Assembly (NCBI RefSeq): GCF_000148725.1
Contig: NZ_GL476320.1
Coordinates: 227,698-291,697 of the forward strand
Length of the DNA: 64,000 bases
Source of the DNA: Roseibium sp. TrichSKD4
GTDB taxonomy: Bacteria; Pseudomonadota; Alphaproteobacteria; Rhizobiales; Stappiaceae
Reading direction: 5' to 3'
The notes under the pieces are model-generated. The model was not told the DNA's origin and did no database searches. It saw only the letters and a program-made list of their open reading frames with translations. Position numbers and translations under genes: made by a program. Positions 34,893 to 43,265 of the stretch are shown here, piece by piece (within the stretch, counting starts at the first letter, position 1; each line of letters starts with the position of its first letter).

Positions 34893-35093
34893 TGAAATAT
34901 CATTACAAAACAACGCACTACGCAGGATTAGACACTTTAGACAGTTTAGACAGTAACTGTCCTTACATGTGCCTGTGCAGGCGTACATGTGAGATATATG
35001 TGTGTCTAATGTGTCTAAACTGTCTAAATATATATTATGTATATGAAATCATTATTCTTTTAATTAGACAATTCGTTAGACAGTCCCTAGACA
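34866..35093. repeat. Twelve TGTCTA hexamers in four triplets with overall dyad symmetry; candidate origin or master operator
   Basis: TGTCTA at 34866, 34875, 34886 (forward); TAGACA at 34929, 34938, 34947 (reverse); TGTCTA at 35003, 35012, 35021; TAGACA at 35065, 35077, 35088. The inner triplets have 9-bp spacing and mirror each other exactly about 34977.5; the outer ones mirror within about 2 bp. The centre is ACATGT-x-CCTG-TG-CAGG-x-ACATGT. A very AT-rich stretch (35027-35064) lies within. The array sits between the helicase and terminase genes. Iteron-type origin, or operator controlling late genes, are the two readings. Confidence 0.85.
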
Positions 35094-35138
35094 GTTTCCT
35101 CTGCCGCTTCCCAATAAAATATTCCAGGAGCGGTATCG

Positions 35139-35693
35139 ATGTCTGATGATGATCTGTTTGATGGCGATGGTTACGGGGGAGATCCTTACGCCGATGCGGG
35201 GGATGCGCTGGCGCGTCACCGGCCGGATGAGACGGAAATCAACGGCAAGAAGCGACCTGGGCGGCCAAAAGGCTCGCTGAACCGCAAAACCAAGGACTTT
35301 GAGAAGTTCTTCCATGCCAAGGGCTTCCGAGATCCACTTGTGGCGATGGCTCAGTTCCTGACAGCGGATCCAGTAGAGCTGCAGGCGTGGTTTGAGGACC
35401 ACGAGCGAGCGAAAACGTCGATCGGCAAGAAGGTTCAGACCACACTTCCGAGCCTGATGGAAATCATTAAGGAACAGCATACGGTGGCGAGCCAGCTGGC
35501 TCCCTATCTCCATGGCAAGAAGCCGGTTGAAATCGCAATCCTCGATGAACGACTGCCGACGCTGATCGTCGACCTGGGCACGAACCAGCTCGAAGAGGGT
35601 AAAACGATCGCTGGTCGCAGGGCATTGAGCCTTGGTCAGACAATCGACGCTACATCCAATGAAATCAATGACTTGGAGGATAGTGACGAATGA
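35139..35693 (+). CDS. Small terminase subunit-like protein
   Basis: 184 residues. An acidic N-terminus, then KKRPGRPKGSLNRKTKDF (AT-hook-like basic motif GRPKGS) and a helical middle. The position directly upstream of the large terminase and the AT-hook-like DNA-binding motif support a small terminase, which recognises the packaging site on phage DNA. Sequence similarity to a specific family is not certain. Confidence 0.65.
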   Translation: MSDDDLFDGDGYGGDPYADAGDALARHRPDETEINGKKRPGRPKGSLNRKTKDFEKFFHAKGFRDPLVAMAQFLTADPVELQAWFEDHERAKTSIGKKVQTTLPSLMEIIKEQHTVASQLAPYLHGKKPVEIAILDERLPTLIVDLGTNQLEEGKTIAGRRALSLGQTIDATSNEINDLEDSDE

Positions 35694-36032
35694 TCTCACA
35701 CGAACACTTATCACACGTCATAGTCAAGATATTGAAACTTATGGGCAAATTGCAGATTGCGCCCGTGATCAAAAATCATGGGGTTGCAAGGGGGGAATGC
35801 CCCATTTTGCAACCTCAATGCCCAAGGTACGGCAGAGCGCCATGGCACGGTCGATCGGGCAGGGGGCATGACCAGGCGGGGGCAGGCGGCAGGCTTCCCC
35901 GGAGCCGGGGGGTGGGCACACCTGTAGGGGAACGGTTCTCACACCGTTCCCATTTTTTGCATTCTGCGTCAGGGCTGGATCGTCAGGTTCACCGGGACGG
36001 TTCTTTCGGGCCCGAGGGTCGGGGGTGTGGGC
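35694..36032. other. Terminase intergenic region with two hairpins
   Basis: 339 bp with no convincing gene. It holds an inverted repeat GGTTGCAA ... TTGCAACC with inner GGGG/CCCC pairing (35782-35814) and, further on, a strong terminator (35928-35958). Packaging sites often lie near the small terminase gene, so the first repeat could be part of a cos or pac site (inference). Confidence 0.5.
35928..35958 (+). terminator. Rho-independent terminator between the terminase genes
   Basis: GGGAACGGT and ACCGTTCCC form a perfect 9-bp stem with a 6-bp loop followed by ATTTTTT. It separates the early/small-terminase transcript from the late genes, so the large terminase must have its own promoter or depend on antitermination. 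Confidence 0.8.
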
Positions 36033-37664
36033 ATGAGTAAACACGTTTCTGAAGTCGTCGGTCAGAAGGAGTTTCGCGTCTATTCGGAAGAGCAGATGCG
36101 GAAGAAGGCCCTTGAATACGAGATATCGGAAGACTTCGACCTGACCCGCTACGTGCCTCCCGGTCCCGTCGCCCAGGCCTTCATCCTTGAGCCGCTCAAG
36201 ACGGCCGTGATCATGGGACCCCTGGGTGGGGGGAAAACGACAACCTGCGCCTTCAAACGGATCTACGCGGCGACAATCGCGCCGATCTGCAGTCATCCCA
36301 GCGATCGTAAGCCGACGCGTATGTGCCGCTGGATTGTCTTGCGCGATACATTCCGCTCCGCTGAAAAAACCGTTCTTGAAAGTTGGAAACAGTGGTTTCC
36401 GAAGGGATATCCGGGATCGACCTGGACCGGGGGGAATGATCGTCCAGTAACGCATACATTACGGTTCGTTGGAAAAGACGGGATCCGGATCGAGGCGATC
36501 ACGGAGTTCGCAGGCCTCAATGAAAACGACATCGAAACCCTGATGAAGGGGCGAGAGTATTCTGGGGTGTGGCTCAATGAGCTGGACACCCATGCGGAAG
36601 GTGCGCTGGATGATGCCGAGCAACGTGTCGGCCGCTATCCTATGAAGACAATCATGTTGGATGCGGACGCGCCAAGGCGCGGCTTTGTTGTTGGAGATAT
36701 GAACGCGCCAACTCTGGACAACTGGACATATCCAGTCCTTGTCACAAATCGTGCTCCCGGCCGCGCGTTCCACGAGCAGCCTAGCGGCCGCTCTTCTGAA
36801 GCGGAAAACCGCTTCAATCTGGAGGCAGACTACTACAATCGAATTATCGAGAACCAGGACGAGCATTTTGTGCGCAGAATGGTCGACAACGAGTTCGGCT
36901 ATAGCCGAGCGGGGAAACCGGTCTACGAGAGTTTTGACCGCAAGATCCACGTTGCCCGGTCGGAAATCGGTTTCCGGCCGGAACTGGAGCTCGTTGTTGG
37001 CATCGATATTTCGATGAACACCCTCAATCCGGCTGCTGTGTTCAAGCAGGTTCACTCGCCTGGCCGGATCTGCAACATCGATGAGCTCTATTTGGGGCAT
37101 GGGGTAGGTGCGGCCCGTTTTGGCGAGGCGTTGAAGGCCCGTTTTTCCGAGCGATACGGAGAAGCCACTTCAATCCGCATGTTTGTCGATCCGGCTGCTG
37201 AACACGGTGCCGACAAGGAAGGCGGTCAGCTCACGGCCATGGAGGTAATCGCCATGATCACGGGCCTACCGGTTCTCATACCTGCCGGTGGGAGCAATGA
37301 GCTAGGATTGCGGCTCGATGCGGTCAAGGCTGAGCTGCGCGGCTATCTGGAACCCAACACGACCTTGCTCGTCTGCCCGGTTCGGTGCTCGCTCCTGCTT
37401 GCGGCCATGGAAGGGAAATATCGCTACAAGCGGCGTCCCGCGACGGCCTCGACCGAATACGAGGAAGCTCCGGAAAAGACCCATCCCTATTCGGATTTAT
37501 GCGACGCCGATCAGTACGGAACACTCGGGATCCGAGGGCGAACAGGGTCCTTGCGAGCTGCGGCCGGGCTGGACAGGACGCCAGGGAAGTCGGGTTCAAC
37601 TCCATGGGGCGGGCGTCAGCGTCAGTCTGGTGGAGGTTTCGACGTTCACAAGGTCGGGTGCTGA
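36033..37664 (+). CDS. Large terminase subunit
   Basis: About 543 residues; the ATG at 36033 is preferred to a GTG at 36027. MGPLGGGKTTT is the Walker A ATPase site and YSGVWLNELDTH the Walker B region; the nuclease domain contains VVGIDISMN and FVDPAAEHGADK with the expected acidic residues. It pumps phage DNA into the prohead and cuts it. Overlaps the next gene by TGATG. Confidence 0.88.
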   Translation: MSKHVSEVVGQKEFRVYSEEQMRKKALEYEISEDFDLTRYVPPGPVAQAFILEPLKTAVIMGPLGGGKTTTCAFKRIYAATIAPICSHPSDRKPTRMCRWIVLRDTFRSAEKTVLESWKQWFPKGYPGSTWTGGNDRPVTHTLRFVGKDGIRIEAITEFAGLNENDIETLMKGREYSGVWLNELDTHAEGALDDAEQRVGRYPMKTIMLDADAPRRGFVVGDMNAPTLDNWTYPVLVTNRAPGRAFHEQPSGRSSEAENRFNLEADYYNRIIENQDEHFVRRMVDNEFGYSRAGKPVYESFDRKIHVARSEIGFRPELELVVGIDISMNTLNPAAVFKQVHSPGRICNIDELYLGHGVGAARFGEALKARFSERYGEATSIRMFVDPAAEHGADKEGGQLTAMEVIAMITGLPVLIPAGGSNELGLRLDAVKAELRGYLEPNTTLLVCPVRCSLLLAAMEGKYRYKRRPATASTEYEEAPEKTHPYSDLCDADQYGTLGIRGRTGSLRAAAGLDRTPGKSGSTPWGGRQRQSGGGFDVHKVGC

Positions 37665-38122
37665 TGCTGGAGATCTCCACTCCCGCAACCTTGCTGGATA
37701 TGGCCGAACTTGGCGGCGGAAAAACGCGCGTTCATTGGGCCATTTTGAGGGAAATGCGTGACGGGGGCAAAACCTGGGCGTTTCGCAATGAAGGCGAATT
37801 GATCGGGATCGCGGGCCTCTATCCAATCACCGGCGATGCCTGGGAGGCCTGGTTCAATCTGAAACCGGAGATGGGCGGACATCTCGATCAGATGTTCCGC
37901 GCCATCCGGTTGACGCTCCAATCCGGAGACTATCCTGAAATCATCGTGATCTGCACCAGTCGGGCCGGGAAAATCATGGCCCGGCGCATGGGGTTTTCAT
38001 TCGCAGAAACCTGTGATGCGGGAGAAATCTGGAAATGGGTAAAATCTTCGGAGGCGGTGGCAGCAACAAGGCAACAGCCCTCGCAAAAAAGAACGCGGAA
38101 GAGCAACAGCGCCGCAGTCTAG
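37664..38122 (+). CDS. T7 gp13-like GNAT-fold virion/morphogenesis protein (DUF2833-like)
   Basis: 152 residues. KTWAFRNEGELIGIAGLYPITGDAWEAWFNL, then HLDQMFRAIRLTLQ and ARRMGFSFAE follow the GNAT-like pattern of the DUF2833/gp13 family found in T7-like phages just before the portal gene. The family's role is in particle assembly or as an internal protein. The last ~30 codons overlap the next small gene in another frame. Confidence 0.7.
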   Translation: MLEISTPATLLDMAELGGGKTRVHWAILREMRDGGKTWAFRNEGELIGIAGLYPITGDAWEAWFNLKPEMGGHLDQMFRAIRLTLQSGDYPEIIVICTSRAGKIMARRMGFSFAETCDAGEIWKWVKSSEAVAATRQQPSQKRTRKSNSAAV

Positions 38123-38259
38123 CCCAGCTCGCCAAAAGTCAGGCCGAGGCCGACCAGGCCGGATCCAATCCGGGGGGTGGCAAGAAGCGGGGCAACCGGA
38201 TGCTTACCTATCTGAACGGAACTTCCCTGTCGGGGGACGGGCAAGGAACACTCGGGTAA
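38035..38259 (+). CDS. Small structural-module protein, unknown
   Basis: 74 residues: a glycine-rich N-terminus (MGKIFGGGG), a helical KKNAEEQQRRSLAQLAKSQAEADQA and a C-terminal GNRMLTYLNG. Small proteins of this pattern precede the portal gene in many podoviruses. It overlaps the GNAT gene by 88 bp and its stop touches the portal start. Confidence 0.7.
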   Translation: MGKIFGGGGSNKATALAKKNAEEQQRRSLAQLAKSQAEADQAGSNPGGGKKRGNRMLTYLNGTSLSGDGQGTLG

Positions 38260-39819
38260 ATGGTCGACCTGTCCGCCCTCAAGAAACGGCGAAACGGCGC
38301 TCAAAGGGAGCGTGATGCGTTCCAGCCGTTGCTGGATGAAGCGTACCAATACGCCATTCCCTTTCGGAAATCGGCAGCCAAGACGGGCAAGGGTGACAAG
38401 CGCGTCAACGACGTGTTTGATCACACCGCGATCGACAGCGCTTTTCGTTTTGCAGGCAAGGTCCAGCAAGATCTCTGGCCGGCAGGACAGGATAATTTCG
38501 AGCTGGAACCGGGTCCGGTCGTTCTTGATGAGAACGAGCGCGACAAGATGTCCAAGCAGCTCGCTCCGATCAGCAAGATCGTCCAGGCATTTTTTGATGA
38601 CGGCGATTTTGACATGGCCTTTCATGAGATGGCCCTGGATCTAAGTGCTGGCAATGGGGCCATGTTGCTCAATCCCCCCGGACCGGATGAGCCGGAAAAA
38701 CTCTGGGAGCCGATATCCGTCCCGATCGAAGAGCTTTTGATCGAGAACGGCCCGAACAACCGAATTTCTGCGATTTTCTGGAAACGCAAAATGTCCGTGC
38801 GGGTGTTGCAGGACACGTGGCCGGAGGGGAAGTTCGGTGAAAACCTCAAAAAGCTCTTGAAGGAAAAGCCCGAGGGGGAAATCGACGTGAATGTCGATAC
38901 CGTCTGGGTTCCAAAAGAACGCCGTTGGCGAATGATCGTCTGGTGCAACAAGCAGGAAACGGCGGTTTTCCAGAATGAAAGCCGGACCTGCCCGTGGCTC
39001 TTTGCAAGATATTTCCGGGTTCCAGGCGAAGCTTATGGTCGGGGCCCTGTCATGCTGGCCATGCCTACGATCAAGACGCTGAATACAGCAGCAAGGCTCC
39101 AGCTGCAGGCGGCTGCGATCGCAATGCTGGGCATTTATACGACTGTCGACGATGGCGTGTTCAATCCGGATCTCGCTTCACTGGAACCGGGGGCGTTCTG
39201 GAAGGTTGCGCGGAATGGGGGGGCATTGGGGCCATCCATCAATCGGTTCCCGGATCCGCGCCTCGATCTGTCCAATCTGGTTCTGAACGATATGCGCATG
39301 GGGGTGAAAGCCACCATGATGGACCAAAGCCTTCCGGCAGATGGTGCGGCCGTTCGATCGGCAACGGAGATCCTTGAGCGGGTCAAGCGGCTCGCCTCCG
39401 ATCACCTTGGAGCCTATGGGCGTTTGGTCAAGGAGATCGTCATTCCGGCCGTCAAACGGGCCATGGAGATTGCCTATAACAAGGGGCTTATCTCCGACGA
39501 GATCCCGATCGATCAGCTGCTTGTGCGCGTTCGTGTCAAAAGCCCTTTGGCGTTGGCGCGAGAAGCGCAGCGGGTGGAGAAGGTTATCCAGTGGCTGCAA
39601 ATGGTGATTTCGATCGGCGCGGCCGTCGGTCAGCCGGGCTTCCTGCAGCAAATCGCAAAGGTCGAAACCGCTCTTACCCAGATCGGGCGTGATCTCGGCG
39701 TTCCGGAGATGTTTATCGTTTCTGAAAAAGAGCGGGAAGAAAAGAAAAAGCAGGATCAGGATGCTGCGATGGCAGCGGCTGCCCTGGCTGCTGCGGGTGA
39801 GGTTACGGGCGCGCAATGA
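38260..39819 (+). CDS. Portal (head-tail connector) protein, T7 gp8-like
   Basis: 519 residues. LKKRRNGAQRERDAFQPLLDEAYQYAIPF at the N-terminus, QDLWPAGQDNFELEPG and GAYGRLVKEIVIPAVKRAMEIA near the C-terminus fit T7-type portals; length is as expected. Twelve copies form the ring at the capsid vertex through which DNA passes. The start codon is ATG directly following the preceding stop. Confidence 0.85.
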   Translation: MVDLSALKKRRNGAQRERDAFQPLLDEAYQYAIPFRKSAAKTGKGDKRVNDVFDHTAIDSAFRFAGKVQQDLWPAGQDNFELEPGPVVLDENERDKMSKQLAPISKIVQAFFDDGDFDMAFHEMALDLSAGNGAMLLNPPGPDEPEKLWEPISVPIEELLIENGPNNRISAIFWKRKMSVRVLQDTWPEGKFGENLKKLLKEKPEGEIDVNVDTVWVPKERRWRMIVWCNKQETAVFQNESRTCPWLFARYFRVPGEAYGRGPVMLAMPTIKTLNTAARLQLQAAAIAMLGIYTTVDDGVFNPDLASLEPGAFWKVARNGGALGPSINRFPDPRLDLSNLVLNDMRMGVKATMMDQSLPADGAAVRSATEILERVKRLASDHLGAYGRLVKEIVIPAVKRAMEIAYNKGLISDEIPIDQLLVRVRVKSPLALAREAQRVEKVIQWLQMVISIGAAVGQPGFLQQIAKVETALTQIGRDLGVPEMFIVSEKEREEKKKQDQDAAMAAAALAAAGEVTGAQ

Positions 39820-40175
39820 TCGACATGGAAAATATCATTTCCGGTGCTGCAAAAGGTGGTTGGGACTGGTTTGATCAAGTGGACGACAAGGCTAAAGCTG
39901 CCCTGAAGCTTGATCAGGAAAAAGCGGCGGAAGACCGGAGTGCCATTGCGCGGGCATGGGCCGACTTTGCCGCAACACCGGGCGGAGAAAAGGCACTTGA
40001 AGCGCTTTTCGACAGCACATTGCGGCGAACAGTCTTTTTCGTATCGCTCGGCCTCGACATGCAGTCGATGGCTGCTTTTGGCGCATTCCGCGAGGGACAG
40101 AACTCCGTTGCACATTTAATTGCCAAGGCCATCGCGGAGGGCCGCGGCGAAAATACAAAACCGAGAGAAGTCTGA
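39816..40175 (+). CDS. Small structural-module protein (Bbp19-like)
   Basis: 119 residues. AWADFAATPGGEKALEALFDST and AFGAFREGQNSVAHLIAKAI match the pattern of the Bbp19-type phage proteins lying between portal and scaffold (F..T..G...L..L; EGQ..V..HI). Function unknown. Overlaps the portal gene by 4 bp and the scaffold gene by 1 bp. Confidence 0.65.
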   Translation: MIDMENIISGAAKGGWDWFDQVDDKAKAALKLDQEKAAEDRSAIARAWADFAATPGGEKALEALFDSTLRRTVFFVSLGLDMQSMAAFGAFREGQNSVAHLIAKAIAEGRGENTKPREV

Positions 40176-41008
40176 TGCATTTTTTGAATAGCATTCGACC
40201 AGTATTTGCACCGGAAGGCGGTGCAGGTGCAGGTAGTGGTGAAGGAAGTGGCGAGGGCACATGGACACCTCCAGAAGGAATACCTGCTGAATTTGTCGGA
40301 ACTTCTGCAGATGAGACACTCGCAAAACTGCTTCCGGCCTACACGGAAACACACAGCAGGGCAGAAGGCTTGCGGACCAAAGTCGCCCAAATGCCGACAC
40401 GGCCGGACACATCGGACGCCTATACGTTCGATCCGGGCGACAAGCTCAAGCCATGGTTCGGAGACCTCAACAGCGATCCGATCTGGGGACATACGCGCAA
40501 GGCGGCCCATGAAGCAGGACTGAGCCAGGACCAGCTGCAGAAATTCGTGTCGGGCGTTTATGGGCCCATGATCGATGAAGGGCTTTTAGCCACTCCCTAT
40601 GACCCGGCAACCGAACTCAAGACGTTCATGAGTGAGAGCGGGCTAGATCAGAAGGGGGTTGAACAGGCCCTCTTGAACAATGAGGCCTTTGCGAAGGGGC
40701 TTTCCAGCCAGCTCAAGGGCGTTTCGGAGAATATGAAGCCGGAAATCCAGGCTTTGCTGGTTTCCCTGTCTGACACTGCGGCGGGCAACGTCCTGCTTCG
40801 GGCTCTGTCCGGCCGCCTTGCAGAAAACGGGATCCGGATCAGCGGCGAAAGCGGTGGCAATGGCGTCTTGACCGCCGAAGACGTGAAAAAGCTGCATACA
40901 GATCCCCGTATAGATCCGCGAAACCGCAACCATTCCGATCCGGACAAGCGGTTCGATGAGGATTTGCGCAAACGGTATGATGAGGCCTGTAATCAAAGCA
41001 GGAACTAA
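40175..41008 (+). CDS. Scaffolding (capsid assembly) protein, T7 gp9-like
   Basis: 277 residues, acidic N-terminus with G-rich repeats, then helical coiled segments (GHTRKAAHEAGLSQDQLQKFVSGVYGPMIDEG), and a basic C-terminal end (NHSDPDKRFDEDLRKRYDEA). Position between portal and capsid and this composition fit a scaffold that is lost from the mature particle. Confidence 0.8.
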   Translation: MHFLNSIRPVFAPEGGAGAGSGEGSGEGTWTPPEGIPAEFVGTSADETLAKLLPAYTETHSRAEGLRTKVAQMPTRPDTSDAYTFDPGDKLKPWFGDLNSDPIWGHTRKAAHEAGLSQDQLQKFVSGVYGPMIDEGLLATPYDPATELKTFMSESGLDQKGVEQALLNNEAFAKGLSSQLKGVSENMKPEIQALLVSLSDTAAGNVLLRALSGRLAENGIRISGESGGNGVLTAEDVKKLHTDPRIDPRNRNHSDPDKRFDEDLRKRYDEACNQSRN

Positions 41009-41351
41009 ATTAATACCAAGTGCCTCATGCGTAAATTTTGCGAATATATTTTATGGCGTCATGGCGGCAGTCTGAGAAGTGCGCTAGATATCCAGTTCTT
41101 GTGTAGACACTCCACCGTAAACTATCCCGGAAGATCATATCTTCCGGGATTTTTTGTTTGTTTGGCAATAAGCACGATTTCCACTCTTTGGTCATCGCTA
41201 TTGCACGGTTGACGCTATCTGAGCCGTCCTAAACTTGCTCTCAGCCAAGGGCGGACCTGCAAGCCGTGCGGCCTCTCCGGACAACGGACCCGCGCGCGCA
41301 AGTGGCCTCTCCAGCCCCGGTGTTTTCGCTTTCAGCATCGAGGTAATCAAG
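41009..41351. other. Region between scaffold and capsid genes
   Basis: 343 bp without a convincing gene. It contains a strong terminator (41124-41155), after which a promoter for the capsid gene must lie; TTGACG at 41209-41214 is a candidate -35 box but no convincing -10 box follows. GAGGT at 41339-41343 is the capsid ribosome binding site. Confidence 0.5.
41124..41155 (+). terminator. Strong Rho-independent terminator before the capsid gene
   Basis: ATCCCGGAAGAT and ATCTTCCGGGAT form a perfect 12-bp stem with a CAT loop, followed by TTTTTT. It ends the scaffold transcript and isolates the capsid gene. Confidence 0.9.
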
Positions 41352-42227
41352 ATGACCGCGCAGGCTCCTGTCTGGTTCCAAACCCAGTATCCGCAACGTG
41401 CCATGCACATTTATCAAGAGAAGGGCAACCGTCTCCGTCCGACCGTCTCGCACCCCGTGCGTTTCGAAGGGTCGGAAAAGGCAATTTTCTATCTGGCCGG
41501 CACATCCAAGGCCGTCAAGAAAACCCGCAACCAGAAGAACACGCCCACCGGTGGTCAGCGCAAGAAGTTCGAGGTCCCGCTGGAAACCTGGACTGTCTTC
41601 GACACGGTTGAAGAATGGGATCTGGACCGCATGACGATCGACGAGCGCGAAATCGTCTACGAAAGCGGTGCGATGGCCCTCGGCCGGGCGACCGACGAGG
41701 AGATCTATGCCAAGATGGCAGGGGTGAAATCCAGTGTCGATGGCGGGCTCGACTTCTCCGCAAGTGCCTTTGACGCCGCGAATGCCATGGTACTTTGTGA
41801 AGCCCTTCAGGACATGAAAGTTCCTTGGGACGGCAATACCTGGTGCGGCCTGCCTGCCAAGCAGTGGAACCAGCTTCTTGCCAACAAGGTGGTGAACAAC
41901 TCCCAGCACGTTGGGTCCGATATGCCCTTCGTGAAGGCGACCGACACCCGCTTCTGGAATGGCGTCAACTGGTTCCTGTTTGTGGAGCAAGAGCCACAGG
42001 CGCTTTATCCGGTTCCAGGTGAAAACAAGCAGGATCTCTTCGCCTGGCACCAATCAGCCATTGGATGGGCCGCTCATACCGACATCAACATGCGGGAGCA
42101 GTGGCACAACGAATATGACTGGTGGTCCATCAACATGAAGGCGAAGGGTGCTGCCAAGGAGCTGCAGGAAGGCAATGGCATCGTTCGCTTCCGCACAGGC
42201 ACCGATACCGCGCTTGTAATCAAGTAA
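41352..42227 (+). CDS. Major capsid protein
   Basis: 291 residues from the ATG behind GAGGT. RNQKNTPTGGQRKKFEVPLETWTVFDTVEEWDLDRMTIDEREIVYESGAMALGRATDEEIYAKM and EEWDLDRM are in line with podoviral capsid proteins; GNGVNWFLFV-type and FAWHQSAIGWAAHTDINMREQWHNEYDWWSI are typical of the C-terminal domain. The position after the scaffold and the isolated transcription unit support the assignment. Confidence 0.85.
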   Translation: MTAQAPVWFQTQYPQRAMHIYQEKGNRLRPTVSHPVRFEGSEKAIFYLAGTSKAVKKTRNQKNTPTGGQRKKFEVPLETWTVFDTVEEWDLDRMTIDEREIVYESGAMALGRATDEEIYAKMAGVKSSVDGGLDFSASAFDAANAMVLCEALQDMKVPWDGNTWCGLPAKQWNQLLANKVVNNSQHVGSDMPFVKATDTRFWNGVNWFLFVEQEPQALYPVPGENKQDLFAWHQSAIGWAAHTDINMREQWHNEYDWWSINMKAKGAAKELQEGNGIVRFRTGTDTALVIK

Positions 42228-42237
42228 CGAAACAGCT

Positions 42238-42257
42238 GTCGGCGGTTAACCGCCGAC
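42238..42257. promoter_or_regulatory. Hairpin between capsid and decoration-like genes
   Basis: GTCGGCGG and CCGCCGAC form a perfect 8-bp stem with TTAA loop, 10 bp after the capsid stop codon. Without a T-run, it may stabilise the capsid mRNA or attenuate read-through. Confidence 0.55.
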
Positions 42258-42288
42258 TTCGTTCTCCGAAAATCCAGGGACTTGAACC

Positions 42289-42576
42289 ATGACTTTCAAA
42301 GTGGACGGTTTTCGAACCATTGACCATATCGGGACGACCGATGCATCCAAAGCCGGCTCCATCCGGAACATTCATGCCTACATCACCGAAGATGATGGTG
42401 CAGGCGTTGAAACGGGGAATTACTTCCTCGAAATCCATGATCGCTTGAAAACCGGCGACCAGATCTTCTGTTCGCTTGACGTTGCCGGTACACCGACCGG
42501 CCGGATCTACATCGTCACCGCGTCCAGCGCCTCCACCGTTTCGATTGCGCCGTTCCAGGCGGCTGCAATCGCCTAA
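42289..42576 (+). CDS. Small head protein, possible decoration protein
   Basis: 95 residues, beta-rich (GNYFLEIHDRLKTGDQIFCSLD, GRIYIVTASSASTVSIAPF). Directly after the capsid gene and followed by a second hairpin. The pattern resembles small stabilising head proteins but no family was recognised. Confidence 0.6.
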   Translation: MTFKVDGFRTIDHIGTTDASKAGSIRNIHAYITEDDGAGVETGNYFLEIHDRLKTGDQIFCSLDVAGTPTGRIYIVTASSASTVSIAPFQAAAIA

Positions 42577-42592
42577 CGGTTCGGGGCTGGCA

Positions 42593-42622
42593 GCCACGCG
42601 GGTTTTCGGGTCCCCGCGTGGC
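42593..42622 (+). terminator. Stem-loop after the decoration-like gene
   Basis: GCCACGCGGG and CCCGCGTGGC pair exactly over 10 bp around a 10-bp loop, followed by TTGTCTTC, a weak U-tract. Probably attenuates transcription into the tail genes. Confidence 0.6.
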
Positions 42623-42641
42623 TTGTCTTCAGGGGTTAGAA

Positions 42642-43265
42642 ATGCGCCTTCTCAGCACACTAGATATTGTCAATGCAGCTTGCGCTGAAATCGGCGCGGA
42701 TCCTTTGCAGGATCTGGACGAGGAAACAATCGGCGGGCAGTCGGTCACGTTGATCTATGAAAACCTTGTCGACTTCAATCTCAGCATCGAGCCTTTCGAG
42801 TTCAAGTTCGACCTGCGACAGTTGACCCGGATCGACGGTGAACCGCCCTTGTCCGGTTTTACCTATCTGTACGATGTGCCGGGGCCAAAGTCTGGACCGC
42901 CACGTTGGCTGACTGATGATCCGACTGATCCTGATTGCCATTATACCCGGTTCCGCCTGATCAAAGGTCAGGTTCATGCCATGGACATGCCGATTTTTGC
43001 GTCAGTGCCTTTTCGCCCTGATCCTCAGAACTGGGAACCTGCCTTTCGAAAGGCGACAGTCTCGGGGCTTGCTGCACATCTGGCCCTTTCCCTTGCTAGT
43101 GATGCCAATTTGCACGAACTCCTGAAAATGCGCGCCTATGGCACCCCGCAAGAAAACTACAGGGGCGGGGAAATGCGGACGGCGATCAACAACAATGCCC
43201 AAGCAACACCGCCACAGCGGATTGCCATGGATCGCAATCCGCTTACACGTTCCTGGAGATCCTGA
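42642..43265 (+). CDS. Tail tubular protein A-like (T7 gp11 type)
   Basis: 207 residues from an ATG behind AGGGG. LLSTLDIVNAACAEIGADPLQDLDEET, then FEFKFDLRQLTR and YLYDVPGPK, fit the gp11/TTPA family that forms the ring below the portal. The stop overlaps the next start (TGATGG). Confidence 0.82.
   Translation: MRLLSTLDIVNAACAEIGADPLQDLDEETIGGQSVTLIYENLVDFNLSIEPFEFKFDLRQLTRIDGEPPLSGFTYLYDVPGPKSGPPRWLTDDPTDPDCHYTRFRLIKGQVHAMDMPIFASVPFRPDPQNWEPAFRKATVSGLAAHLALSLASDANLHELLKMRAYGTPQENYRGGEMRTAINNNAQATPPQRIAMDRNPLTRSWRS

Noticed and set aside
34823-35146. A 107-codon frame across the TGTCTA array
   Set aside because: Its protein is Cys/Leu repeats generated by the hexamers; the array explains the open frame.
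35690-36040. A 116-codon frame starting at an ATG that overlaps the small-terminase stop
   Set aside because: It runs through the hairpin and the strong terminator, is rich in R, G and H with no plausible fold, and I see no ribosome binding site other than coincidence of the overlap.
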